From: Bufo bufo | Lineage: Eukaryota > Chordata > Amphibia > Anura > Bufonidae | DNA length: 64,000 nucleotides | Assembly: GCF_905171765.1 (NCBI RefSeq) | Contig: NC_053390.1 | Coordinates: 214,898,927 to 214,962,926, forward strand | Direction: 5' to 3' | Part shown: one piece after another, positions 21,815 through 32,164 of the stretch | Position numbering within the stretch: position 1 is the first letter of the stretch | How the letters are laid out: every line of letters starts with the position of its first letter | The notes under the pieces: model-generated | What the model was told of the DNA's origin: nothing | Databases searched by the model: none | Seen by the model: the letters and a program-made list of their open reading frames with translations, nothing else | Made by a program: the position numbers and the translations under genes

Positions 21815-22896
21815 TGGTAGGTTGTGGTGGCTCACTAGCAAGTAGTTAAGGTATGTTGCTGCAAGCTCATATAGAGGGAATCACCCCACTCTCTCTTAAA
21901 GGCAAATGTAGTAATAGGAAAATGAGCGAGCACTCATACACTTGGCAACCAGATTGACATATGCAGAAAATATTTATTAAATCCCCATAAAATACAAGTA
22001 ATAAAATTTATAAGAACAATGTAGCAATAATATACAACATTACAGTCACATATATTGTGGTAGATATGATCGACACTATATTCATATGACTCAATAGTGT
22101 CGATAAATTCAATAGTATATATCTCACCAAAAAACTTCAAGTATATGAAGGGAGAGTGAATCTACCCGTAACGCGTATGGTGAGACAAGTGATGTACCTG
22201 CATTGAAAAGCCTCCGATAATACTGTATGGCCATACAGAAGAAAATCTCTACAGTAAAGGATTAACTATTCTTATCGTCGAAAGCTGCACCAAAGGAAAT
22301 TGCGGAACAGAGTGGTAACTCCTGCGATCTTTGGAACTCTCGCGAAATTTAAACCAGCTTGCTGTATGGAGCGACTGAATAAGCCGGCAAATATTTAAAG
22401 CTCCATTGAAGCAATAGGGAGACAGCAGACGCTAGACGGTAAGCCAAACATCGATTTAAAGTTTTCTTCAATCCAAAGCTCATATCGAGCTTAAAAGGAT
22501 ATGCTATAAGAGACTTTTCACATCATCAGGATTCCTGTGGACACTTTATGAACATATTGCGCTCCCAGTGAATACACCTACAACATTTTCAGTGACATTC
22601 AGTTTCCCAAATTGGGATAGAGCGCAAGAAGATAATACCCCCTCTTCCCTAATAACAGCATATACTTAAAGTTTTTTGGTGAGATATATACTATTGAATT
22701 TATCGACACTATTGAGTCATATGAATATAGTGTCGATCATATCTACCACAATATATGTGACTGTAATGTTGTATATTATTGCTACATTGTTCTTATAAAT
22801 TTTATTACTTGTATTTTATGGGGATTTAATAAATATTTTCTGCATATGTCAATCTGGTTGCCAAGTGTATGAGTGCTCGCTCATTTTCCTATTACT
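21815..22896 (-). mobile_element. Palindromic retroposon Q with tail and 14-bp TSD
   Basis: Near-perfect inverted arms at 21910-22148 and 22660-22896 surround a spacer of about 510 bp. A further 95 bp (21815-21909) lies outside the palindrome on one side only. The 14-bp direct duplication indicates target-primed insertion rather than cut-and-paste. The outside tail, read on the minus strand, contains TTGCCTTTAAG...GGGGTGA, resembling the tail of element P. A decayed hammerhead-like sequence lies at 22122-22185. No protein coding capacity; the small open frame in the arm is a by-product of AT-rich sequence. Confidence 0.7.
22122..22185 (+). ncRNA. Degenerate hammerhead-ribozyme-like sequence
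   Basis: TCTCACCA (22122-22129) pairs with TGGTGAGA (22178-22185) as a stem I. Between them lie a decayed core (UAUGAA in place of CUGANGA), GGG...CCC for stem II, GUAAC in place of GAAAC, and GCGUA with GUA as the cleavage triplet at 22175-22177. Several core bases are changed, so it is probably inactive. Confidence 0.4.
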
Positions 22897-22910
22897 ATAA
22901 GTAAAAACAT

Positions 22911-23212
22911 GTCGAAGCTACCATAAAAAGTGAAATTTATAAAATTAGGCTGTCAAAGTGTTAAAAGCTCATTCACTAACTGTATAATACTTTGTTGCAG
23001 AATTTCTGTGCTGATTCTGCAACCAAAACCACCAGAATGTGATGTCCAAACTCCTAAAAGTTTACTAAACTGGCTTAACACAAGCATAAGCCATATACAA
23101 TGTCACTGACTGTGGTGGGAGAGGACAGAAAAACAAATTAACACTTTTTTGCAGTTATGCCAGTTTAAGATTTTTGAAGCCCCACAACATTTTTAACATT
23201 TACAGGGGCTGC
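22911..23212. other. No gene seen
   Basis: AT-rich flanking sequence between palindromic elements; no coding or RNA feature supported. Confidence 0.4.
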
Positions 23213-24131
23213 TTTATATGCAATTCAGCCATATATTATTCTTTATGAAGAAAATGACTGGGCACACCTAAGGATACTTAGTTGCTAATGTTTATTAGAT
23301 AAAAGGACAATAAATGTAGTAGAGTAAATATTCTACAATATAAACTTGCGACAGTAAAATTATGTGGCAACACTTCATATAAAATTCTGTATGTTTGTAG
23401 TTGACGTGCGCATTTAATCACTATCGTAATGGAATAGCATCTGTGACTAAAAGCTGCACTTCAGATACAAAATGGAAATACGTAAATAGATGGAATTAAT
23501 ACATAGAAGACGACCTCGTATAAAAGCAACAATGTATATAAGTGAAATATAATATAACATAGACCCATAAAATTTAGATATAAGTGTTGGTCTTGATAAA
23601 AGTAAGAACCGCAAATTGAAGGTAAAAATGCAATATGATATATTCTCCTAAGATATGTGGACTAAAAAGTAGAGATTCACTGTCCTGGAAAAATCATGAA
23701 GTTCCAGGTAAGGCAGGTGTCAGTTCAATATATCAAAAACGGACCCTGACAGGACAAAAGTGCAGTTTATAGTGAATGGTGTCTTACACCGTAGGTGACT
23801 CAGCGGCGTCCCGCTTTCAGTCAGAGAGGGATCCCTTAGAAAGATGGTAAACAAGTTTAGGAACAGTCTTACCGGTTTTTGGAGGTTCCTCACGTGTGGA
23901 AGGAGCCTCAGCTGTCTATCGGAACTTTGCTGTTTTCCGCTGTAATCAGGTAGAACCCCTGATAGATGTTTTGGGTCACCTGTTAGTTATTAGTTTGCTG
24001 CACGCGGTCCCGCTTGTAACACGCGGTTGCGATGTCGCAGCTCCCGATGAGCAGTTTCAGACCAGCTTTATAAAGACGGTGTAGACTTGTTCCTCAATAG
24101 AGTCGGTGTGGTGCACTCACACAAAGTAGAG

Positions 24132-24203
24132 CTTGGGGGGTCAGACCAGACGCGTTTCGGGGCTAAGGTATCCCCTTCTTCAGTGGCTATCCGACCTCCC
24201 CAA
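24132..24203 (-). ncRNA. Hammerhead ribozyme-like motif, left arm of P (minus strand)
   Basis: Exact inverted copy of the motif at 30691-30761. CTGAAGA occupies 24183-24177 and the predicted cleavage after GTC falls between 24149 and 24148 on the minus strand. See the right-arm entry for the helix assignments. Confidence 0.6.
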
Positions 24204-24855
24204 AAGACCTTTCTTTTATGCTCCACGAAGGAGCTTTGCAAAACCCGGTTCGTGTTCTGATACTGGAAGTCCTGTAGAAGTGATTGTTCCATCAAACATT
24301 ATGTATTTTCTTTTTCGATATGGTAAAGCGGCTTGTTTTGTTCCATTTATTTCAACCATTAGTTATGTATGTCCACATCTATAAATATCATATTTAGTTA
24401 TTGTGTTAAATAGCATTAAAATAACCTTGCGGTTCACTTGCGGTTTGTTTTAAATCTATGTTGAGACTGCAGAACCTACTAAACAAATAGTGTCTGCATG
24501 TATAAAAATACAAATACAAGGAAAACGTTCCATAAACATTACCAGTACATATAGAAATATCTATATAGAAAATGTATTAAAAATAAGAATATTAAAAAGT
24601 ATATTAAAAAAGACAGCAATATAATTACATAAAACTTGCATAAAAATTCATAAAACTCAAAAATTCCATAGAAAAAGTTCTCCATATAAAAAATTTTTAT
24701 TATAATTTTTTCATATATAAAAAATTTTTTCAAAAAATTCATAAAACTTTTTTTAATTATTTTTTTATTTTTATGTATGAAGGAATTTTTCATTATTTCA
24801 TTAACTCACAAGACTGAGGCAGTGGCGAATGGAGTCGATAGATGTAACCTGTTAG

Positions 24856-25505
24856 AGTCCTCTAACAGGTTACATCTATCGACTCCATTCGCCACTGCCT
24901 CAGTCTTGTGAGTTAATGAAATAATGAAAAATTCCTTCATACATAAAAAATAAAAAAATAATTAAAAAAAGTTTTATGAATTTTTTGAAAAATTTTTTTA
25001 TATATGAAAAAATTATAATAAAAATTTTTTATATGGAGAACTTTTTCTATGGAATTTTTGAGTTTTATGAATTTTTATGCAAGTTTTATGTAATTATATT
25101 GCTGTCTTTTTTAATATACTTTTTAATATTCTTATTTTTAATACATTTTCTATATAGATATTTCTATATGTACTGGTAATGTTTATGGAACGTTTTCCTT
25201 GTATTTGTATTTTTATACATGCAGACACTATTTGTTTAGTAGGTTCTGCAGTCTCAACATAGATTTAAAACAAACCGCAAGTGAACCGCAAGGTTATTTT
25301 AATGCTATTTAACACAATAACTAAATATGATATTTATAGATGTGGACATACATAACTAATGGTTGAAATAAATGGAACAAAACAAGCCGCTTTACCATAT
25401 CGAAAAAGAAAATACATAATGTTTGATGGAACAATCACTTCTACAGGACTTCCGGTATCAGAACACGAACCGGGTTTTGCAAAGCTCCTTCGTGGAGCAT
25501 AAAAG
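24856..25505. repeat. Inner part of the right palindrome arm of P
   Basis: Perfect or near-perfect reverse complement of 24206-24855; the symmetry centre lies in gagtcctctaacag around 24855. It ends at AAAAG 25501-25505, the point where DIRS-A begins. Confidence 0.85.
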
Positions 25506-25709
25506 AGTATTACACTCACCGGTAATCCGGTTTCCTGGAAGTCTCCATGACACCAAGTCCTGAGATTGACTTCCTTCTGATTGGACAGGAAAAACACAGA
25601 GAGGTTAAAACCCCCACCCCCTCCTCACATCACCAGTGTATTTTAACGAAGAACCCCAGGATGAAAGGATAATAGCTAATAGCAGAAAAAAAGGGTGGGA
25701 TATATGTGG

Positions 25710-25795
25710 TGTCATGGAGACTTCCAGGAAACCGGATTACCGGTGAGTGTAATACTCTTTTCCCCAGTCGTCTCCATGACACCAAGTCCTGAGAC
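25710..25795. repeat. DIRS-A internal complementary region
   Basis: Reads the complement of the left terminus (ending ggtgagtgtaatact) directly followed by the complement of the right terminus (cttttccccagtcgt), then the shared ctccatgacaccaagtcctgag. It thus records the circle junction GGGGAAAAG|AGTATTAC. Confidence 0.8.
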
Positions 25796-25811
25796 AATAT
25801 CAAAGATACAA

Positions 25812-26830
25812 TTAGGGGGGGACAACTGCCGACAGGACCTTACGTCCAAATCTTAGGTCGTCATTAGCAGCTACATCTAGTCTGTAGTGCTTAGTGAAAG
25901 TATGAACTCTTTTCCATGTTGCTGCCCTGCAAATCTGTTGTAAGGAGGCTGAGGCTTTTTCCGCCCAGGAGGCAGCCATGCCTCTCGTAGAATGTGCTTT
26001 TAGGGAAGCAGGGACGTCTTTTCCCTGAGCTTTATATGCTTCGGAGATTGCCATCTTAATCCATCTGGAGATGGAACTTTTTGCCGCTTTCTTCCCTTTG
26101 TTAGGACCTGAAAATTGGACAAACAGATTTTTGTCTTTTCTCCAAAGGCTGGTAGCTTCCAGGTACTTTAAGACCGCTCTCCGGACATCTAATGTGTGGT
26201 AAGTGATTTCTTGATCGTTTTTCGGATCGTCACAGAACGAGGGGAGAACAATGTCCTGAGACCTATGGAAGGTCGAGACTACCTTGGGGAGGAAAGTCGG
26301 ATCTAATTTGAAAATTAATTTGTCCTCAAATATTGCAAGGAATGGTTCTTGGATGGACAAGGCCTGCAGCTCACAGACCCTTCTGGCTGAGGTTATTGCC
26401 ACCAGAAAAATCGTTTTAATGGTAAGCCATCTGATGTGGATAGAGTCCAGAGGTTCGAATGGATCGGAGGTTAGACCCCCTAGTACTGTATTAAGGTTCC
26501 ATGGTGGCACCATGTTTCTAATTGTAGGTCTGATCCTATCTGCCGCCTTAAGGAATCTGGATATCCAGGGATGTTCCGTTAGCTTGGTATTATATAGTGC
26601 TCCTAAAGCCGATACCTGGACCCTAAGGGTATTGGGGGATAGACCTAAATCTAGCCCTTCTTGAAGAAAATCCAGGATTAGTGAGATGTTGGCTCTAAAC
26701 TGGTTGAAGGAGGTCCCAGACCAATCAGCAAATTTCTTCCATATTTTTTGGTACTTGTCGTTGGTACTCTGTTTCCTGCTAAGGAGTAAGGTGTTCACTA
26801 CTTTTTTTGATAGACCAAAGTTTAATAAGT
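25812..26830 (-). CDS. DIRS-A tyrosine recombinase (integrase)
   Basis: About 335 codons from the LSKKVVNTLLLSRKQ region to the stop at 25812, in a frame that stays open upstream to 28853, so the true start is uncertain. Catalytic positions are visible: Arg in TSARR, the HxxR box as AHSTRG, a Trp/His region AATWKRVHTF and the nucleophile Tyr in KHYRLD. In DIRS elements this enzyme inserts a circular DNA copy by recombination without target duplication. The coding frame overlaps or abuts the RT-RNase H frame, as is usual in the family. No break is seen in the domain. Confidence 0.85.
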
Positions 26831-28853
26831 TGGATTCTTCAGAATCCAGGCTGTTAACTTTAGTATTTTCAGGTCTGGGTGAGAAATAGGTCCCTGACTT
26901 AGAAGGTCCGGCCTTTGAGGTAGAAGGAGAGGAGCTTCCACGCTGAGGGCTTTCAAGAGGGAGAACCAACTTCTCTTGGGCCAGAAGGGGGTTATCAGGA
27001 TTAGTGTACACTTTTCTTTTAGGAACTTCTGTAACACTCTGGGGATAAGCGGAAATGGGGGGAAGGCGTAGACTAAGTTTGTTGTCCAACTCTGGTTGAG
27101 GGCGTCTACTGCCCGAGGATGATCCCTGGGGTTGAGGGAGAAGAACTGGTTTAGCTGATGATTTCTCCTGGATGCAAACAGGTCTATCGTCGGCCTGCCC
27201 CATTTCTTCGTGATTAAATGGAAGGCTTCTGGGGCTAACATCCATTCCCCTGGGTCTAGTCTGTGCCGGCTTAGGTAATCGGCCTGAATGTTTAAAACTC
27301 CCTTCAAATGAACCGCTGAAAGAGATTGAATGTTGCCTTCTGCCCAGGAAAAGATTTTGTTTGCCAGGTTCTGTAGCGGGCGATGCCTTGTGCCTCCCTG
27401 GTGTTGGATAAAGGCCACGGCTGTAGCGTTGTCCGAGTAGACTAGGACGTGACGACCCTTTGCCAGCTGACTTGTGTGTTTCAGTGCTTCCCACACTGCC
27501 CTCAGCTCCTTGAAATTTGAGGATTGCTGGCTCACGTAATTCCCCCATGTTCCCTGGTAGGAGTTCCCCTGGACGACCGCTCCCCACCCGTGGAGGCTGG
27601 CATCTGTTGTGATGACTAGAGGGAGATCTTGTGCCCAGAAAATCCCGTTTTCTAGGTTCGAATTGCTGAGCCACCAAGTTAGTGATTTTTTGGTCTCTGC
27701 ATCTAAGAATATTTTCCTCTCTAGGGTTAATTGCGATCTGTTCCATTTGTCTAAGATGAATTTCTGGAGTGGTCTTAGATGGAACTGTGCCCAGGCAACT
27801 GCTGGAATGCAAGCGGACAGACTCCCTAGTACCTTCATGGCCTGTCTTATTGAACAGAATTTCTCCTTCTTGAACTTCCTCAAAGCTGTCTGAAGTTTTA
27901 CTATCTTTTGAGGTGGTAGAAAGGATCTTTGGGAGACTGTGTCTAGAGTAATGCCCAGAAAAACTTTCCGTTTGGATGGGATTAAATCCGATTTTTTCCA
28001 ATTGATGAGCCAACCTAGGCTCTGTAGATGATCCAGGACTAACCCGAGATGGATTCCCATGGTCTCTATGTTGTCCGCCACTACCAGTAGGTCGTCCAGA
28101 TAGGGGATCACACAAATTGCCTTTTCTCTCAAGGTTGTCAAGGCTTCCGCCATTATTTTGGTAAAAAACCCTTGGGGCAGAAGAGATCCCGAAGGGGAGA
28201 CACCTGAACTGGAAATGCTGAATGTTTCCCTCCAATTCTATTGCGAACCTTAGGAATTCCCTTGATGACCTGTGAATTGGGACGTGATAATAGGCGTCGC
28301 TTAAATCTATTGTGGCCATCACTGCATCCTTTTTTAAGAGTTTCACTGCTGACTTCAGGGTCTCCATTTTGAATTTTTGATATCTTACGTATTTGTTTAG
28401 ATGTTTCAGATTTATAATTACCCTGGATTTCCCGTTTGGTTTCTTTATAATGAAGAGGCGGGAATAGAATCCCAGTCCTGTCTGATTTTTCGGGACGGGC
28501 TCTATGCCGTCCAAGGTTAATAGGTTTTTTATGTCGTTTTTTAAGGTCGCAGTTTGAGATGGGGGAAGGGTAGTGATCACATATTTCTGTGGAGGGGAAG
28601 AGAGAAGATCTATCAGATAACCCTCTTGTATAATACTTAAGATCCACCGGCTGTTTGTTACATGCTCCCAAGATCTTAGAAAGGAGCCGAGTCTTCCCCC
28701 CACTGGTATGGCGTCATTGTTTGTTGTTGGATGAGGAGGCTTCGGCCCGATTTGGGTTGAAGAGGAAGCTTCTCCCCCTGCCTCCCTTCGCATAGCTCCA
28801 CCTCCCAGTCTTCCCTTTATCTTTTTTATTTTCGGGTTGAAAAAATCGGTCAC
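26822..28853 (-). CDS. DIRS-A reverse transcriptase-RNase H-methylase-like ORF (frameshifted)
   Basis: RT begins in the frame starting at 28853 (LKHLNKYVRYQKF, DLSDAYYHVPIH, LPFGISSAPRVF) and continues in a second frame from 28153 (VIPYLDDLLVV, with the catalytic YLDD), then RNase H (TTDASLHGWGA, ELRAVWEAL, YSDNATAV), then a block beginning TIDLFASRRNHQL and ending at the stop at 26822 that corresponds to the methylase-like region of DIRS elements. The frame change sits at a T6 run near 28165-28170 where related copies imply T5. It is either a recent one-base insertion, a sequence error, or less likely a slippery site. Otherwise intact. Confidence 0.85.
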
Positions 28854-30051
28854 GAAAGGGCTGCCTTTTTTGTTTATATCTTTCCTCTGGAAACCCTCTT
28901 TTTTTATTTGTCGCGTTGTCTAGGATTTTATCTAGATCTTCTCCGAAAACGTACTGACCGTGGAAGGGGAGTGCGATTAATTTATTTTTAGATGTGATAT
29001 CTCCTGACCACGCTTTAAGCCATAGTGCCCTTCTCGCTGTATTTGAGAGAACAGCTGTACGGGCGGACAGTTTAACTGATTCAGCAGCTGCGTCTGCTAG
29101 AAAGGAGGTTGCCATCTTTAATAGAGGCAAGCTCTCTAGAATTTGATCCCGTGGTGTCTTATTGACCAGATGTATCTCTAGCTGGTCTAGCCAAAGGTTC
29201 AGTGTTCTGGCCACACATGTGGAGGCAACGCCCGGTTTGAGAAGGGCCGCCGTAGTCTCCCAGGTCTTTCGCAAGAGACTTTCCGCTTTCCTGTCTAGAG
29301 GATCTTTCAATTGTGCTGAGTCTTCAAACGGTAGGGCCGTATGTTTTGCTACCTTGGCCACTGGCGCGTCTACTTTGGGAATGGTCTCCCAATCCGTACA
29401 GTCCTCTTGGCTAAAGGGGTAGCGCCTCTTAATTCCTCTTGGGATAAAGGATCCTTTATCCGGTTTTTCCCATTCAGACCTAATTAATTTTTGGACACTA
29501 TCAGGGACTGGAAAAACGGCCTTCTTCCTTTCACCTAGACCCCCAAAAATTTCTTGCTGGGTAGACCTAGGGGTTTTAGGCATCTCCATCTGAATGGTGG
29601 CCCTGATGGCCCTGATAAGTTCATCAATATCTTCAGGATTGAACAGGAAGCGCTTATATTCGCCCTCTTCATCTGAAGATGCCGGGTGTTTTTGGACAGA
29701 TTCGGAGTCTGAGACCGCCAGCCCCTCAGAGTCGGAATCCAGGATAAGTGATTTAACACTACGGGCGTCCTGAGTGGGGGGAACTTTGGGAGGAGTAGGT
29801 TCTCTGGTAGTTAAGGCTAGCTGAACCTCTTCTTTTACCACTTTTCTAATGTCTTCAATTAGACTAGAAGACTCAGACTTGATGACACTGGCAGTACATT
29901 CTTTACACAGGGGCTTGGATCCAGTGTTAGACAATCTTTTGCAGCAAATACCACATTTTCTAGTTTTTTTGGCTGCAGAAGCCGAATCCTTTTCTCCCTG
30001 AAATGGTAAGGGAGGAAAGGATGAGCAGACTGAACCCACCATACAAGGCAT
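28714..30051 (-). CDS. DIRS-A ORF1 (Gag-like)
   Basis: A 445-codon frame beginning at ATG 30051 (upstream in-frame sequence could extend it). Near the N-terminus is a CGICCKRL ... LCKEC pair (CxxC...CxxC) that may bind zinc. An acidic Ser-rich stretch follows, then a helical region containing NTARRALWLKAWSGD and LPFHGQYVFGEDLDKI. The C-terminus is basic with Gly/Arg. The same layout and the RR-LWLK-W block occur in ORF1 of DIRS-C (59324-58026), supporting orthology of function, presumably particle or RNA binding. Confidence 0.75.
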   Translation of the reverse strand: MPCMVGSVCSSFPPLPFQGEKDSASAAKKTRKCGICCKRLSNTGSKPLCKECTASVIKSESSSLIEDIRKVVKEEVQLALTTREPTPPKVPPTQDARSVKSLILDSDSEGLAVSDSESVQKHPASSDEEGEYKRFLFNPEDIDELIRAIRATIQMEMPKTPRSTQQEIFGGLGERKKAVFPVPDSVQKLIRSEWEKPDKGSFIPRGIKRRYPFSQEDCTDWETIPKVDAPVAKVAKHTALPFEDSAQLKDPLDRKAESLLRKTWETTAALLKPGVASTCVARTLNLWLDQLEIHLVNKTPRDQILESLPLLKMATSFLADAAAESVKLSARTAVLSNTARRALWLKAWSGDITSKNKLIALPFHGQYVFGEDLDKILDNATNKKRGFPEERYKQKRQPFRDRFFQPENKKDKGKTGRWSYAKGGRGRSFLFNPNRAEASSSNNKQ

Positions 30052-30554
30052 GTACCTGAGAACAGGTTACTCACTGTCCCAGGGTTTGATGCAGGCTCGG
30101 TTCCAGAGCCCGGCGTGAGGGGGGTGCTCATCTTGACTCCCGACCGCTTCAGAGATGCTTCACCAAAATATGTGAGCCGCGCTATGCAGGGCGCCGTTAC
30201 ACAGGTCCTGAGCGTTTTCCATGTGCTTCTCATGCTGCAGGACCTGTGGCGCATGTTGATGACGTCAGCGCGCTTAGCTCCGCCCCCGGCGTCTGACGTC
30301 ATCCGCCTGCCGGCCGGAAGGGACACATCACAGTGCCGATCCGCCGTGTTCCTCCTTCCCTCTGCATCAAGCCCTCCGGGACCGCCGCAGAGGGAATCTT
30401 CGCAGGGGCACTACCTATGTGCCCGAGCCCAGGCCTAACCAAACGGAGGAGGGAGAGCTGCACTGCAGATCCGACCTCGGCCCAGATGAAAAAAAAAAAA
30501 AAAACTCCAGGTGAGCCCAAACGAGCTCCGTGCACCTCTCCTGCTTCCTATCCT

Positions 30555-30681
30555 GATGGGACAGGAAAAACACTGGTGATGTGAGGAGGGGGTGGGGGTT
30601 TTAACCTCTCTGTGTTTTTCCTGTCCAATCAGAAGGAAGTCAATCTCAGGACTTGGTGTCATGGAGACGACTGGGGAAAAG
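30555..30681. repeat. DIRS-A right terminal repeat
   Basis: Inverted copy of 25541-25640 (gacaggaaaaacacagagag, cccccaccccctcctcac and flanks). The outermost 15 bases (gacgactggggaaaag) differ from the left end, which instead ends with agtattacactcaccgg. Confidence 0.8.
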
Positions 30682-31647
30682 AAAGGTCTTTTGGGGAGGT
30701 CGGATAGCCACTGAAGAAGGGGATACCTTAGCCCCGAAACGCGTCTGGTCTGACCCCCCAAGCTCTACTTTGTGTGAGTGCACCACACCGACTCTATTGA
30801 GGAACAAGTCTACACCGTCTTTATAAAGCTGGTCTGAAACTGCTCATCGGGAGCTGCGACATCGCAACCGCGTGTTACAAGCGGGACCGCGTGCAGCAAA
30901 CTAATAACTAACAGGTGACCCAAAACATCTATCGGGGGTTCTACCCGATTACAGCGGAAAACAGCAAAGTTCCGATAGACAGCTGAGGCTCCTTCCACAC
31001 GTGAGGAACCTCCAAAAACCGGTAAGACTGTTCCTAAACTTGTTTACCATCTTTCTAAGGGATCCCTCTCTGACTGAAAGCGGGACGCCGCTGAGTCACC
31101 TACGGTGTAAGACACCATTCACTATAAACTGCACTTTTGTCCTGTCAGGGTCCGTTTTTGATATATTGAACTGACACCTGCCTTACCTGGAACTTCATGA
31201 TTTTTCCAGGACAGTGAATCTCTACTTTTTAGTCCACATATCTTAGGAGAATATATCATATTGCATTTTTACCTTCAATTTGCGGTTCTTACTTTTATCA
31301 AGACCAACACTTAGACCCATAAAATTTAGATATATGTTATATTATATTTCACTTATATACATTGTTGCTTTTATACGAGGTCGTCTTCTATGTATTAATT
31401 CCATCTATTTACGTATTTCCATTTTGTATCTGAAGTGCAGCTTTTAGTCACAGATGCTATTCCATTACGATAGTGATTAAATGCGCACGTCAACTACAAA
31501 CATACAGAATTTTATATGAAGTGTTGCCACATAATTTTACTGTCGCAAGTTTATATTGTAGAATATTTACTCTACTACATTTATTGTCCTTTTATCTAAT
31601 AAACATTAGCAACTAAGTATCCTTAGGTGTGCCCAGTCATTTTCTTC
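30682..31647. repeat. Outer part of the right palindrome arm of P
   Basis: Reverse complement of 23247-24210 with a few substitutions (for example two codon-level differences between the mirrored short frames near 23950 and 30945). It resumes exactly where the inner part stopped at 25505. Confidence 0.85.
30691..30761 (+). ncRNA. Type I hammerhead-ribozyme-like motif, right arm of P
   Basis: Core CTGAAGA (30711-30717, fits CUGANGA), stem II GGGG (30719-30722) with CCCC (30732-30735), GAAA (30736-30739), tiny stem III ACGCGU, cleavage triplet GUC (30743-30745). Stem I is long: GCCA (30707-30710) with UGGU (30746-30749), an internal loop, GGUC (30698-30701) with GACC (30752-30755), then UUGGGG with CCCCAA. 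One extra A (30718) separates the core from stem II, which departs from the standard fold. Type I hammerheads with very short stem III are known from Penelope-like elements and retrozymes. Activity is unproven. Confidence 0.6.
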
Positions 31648-32164
31648 ATATTCAATTGCCTTTTAACAGCGGGGTGACGCTGTAGGACTGAGAGCACCCT
31701 TTTTTGGTGTGTCTACCACCCTGTGCATCCGACTTACATATTTATTTGATATATTATTCTTTATATATATTTGCAGGTGAGAAATGGATACTACTCACTC
31801 TTCTGAAGTACGATCAGCACTTTCAATCCTTGATTTCAAAATTAAAAACTAATCATGGCTTATTATTCAGGTGTGACCCCCAAAACGTTGCGCACGATGG
31901 AATAGGATACAACTTGGCGTTCTCAAAGACAGAGGCCTGCGATTTTGAAATAAAGGATTGAAAGTGCTGATCGTACTTCATAAGAGTGAGTAGTATCTAT
32001 TTCTCACCTACAAATATATATGAAGAATATTATAAGGCTGAATTGTATATAAAAAGACTGAATACCGAGTCGGAGTGAGACTAAGTCAGACAGTGGTGCA
32101 TTACAGAAAGCGTTCTAGGAGGAGTTGTAGATAATTAGCTCACACAAAATAATAACCTCTTAAA

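Larger units (their letters stand above)
25506..30681 (-). mobile_element. DIRS-A: structurally complete DIRS-type retrotransposon
   Basis: Minus-strand order: ORF1 (30051-28714), RT-RNase H-methylase-like ORF (28853-26822, one frameshift), tyrosine recombinase ORF (to 25812). Inverted terminal repeats share ctccatgacaccaagtcctgag at both ends (25541 onward and 30681 backward). An internal complementary region at about 25710-25795 contains both outer ends joined, the diagnostic DIRS layout. It inserted into AAAAG within the right arm of P; AAAAG now stands at both boundaries (25501-25505 and 30677-30681) and no longer duplication exists, as expected for recombinase-mediated insertion of a circle. 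Confidence 0.88.
23247..31748 (+). mobile_element. Large palindromic retroposon P (about 3.3 kb without the DIRS insert)
   Basis: Left arm 23247-24855, right arm 24856-25505 plus 30682-31647; the arms are mirror images with very few differences. The right arm is interrupted by DIRS-A. A tail of about 100 nt (31648-31748) lies outside the palindrome and contains TTGCCTTTTAACAG...GGGGTGA. ATATATTATTCTTTAT flanks it at 23231-23246 and 31749-31764, a 16-bp target duplication. Each arm carries a well-formed hammerhead-like ribozyme. There is no coding sequence of its own. The long duplication, tail and ribozymes suggest retroposition, perhaps by a Penelope-like or retrozyme-type route, but no reverse transcriptase partner is visible. 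Confidence 0.75.
23213..32047. mobile_element. Older fold-back element F1, split by insertion of P
   Basis: The left flank of P (23213-23246, containing caattcagccatatattatt) is an inverted match to 32016-32047 (aatattataaggctgaattgtata). The inner part of the same palindrome lies just right of P: arms 31765-31840 and 31950-32015 (tgcaggtgagaaatggatac / ggtgagaaatagatactac on the opposite strand), with a spacer of about 110 bp. Removing P (plus one copy of its duplication) restores one continuous arm, so F1 existed before P. F1's true outer ends are not certain. Confidence 0.6.

Noticed and set aside
24539..25179. Mirrored 67-84-codon hydrophobic reading frames rich in Phe, Ile and Tyr
   Set aside because: They arise on both sides of the palindrome centre from AT-rich arm sequence, with no start context or homologue; symmetry explains their duplication.
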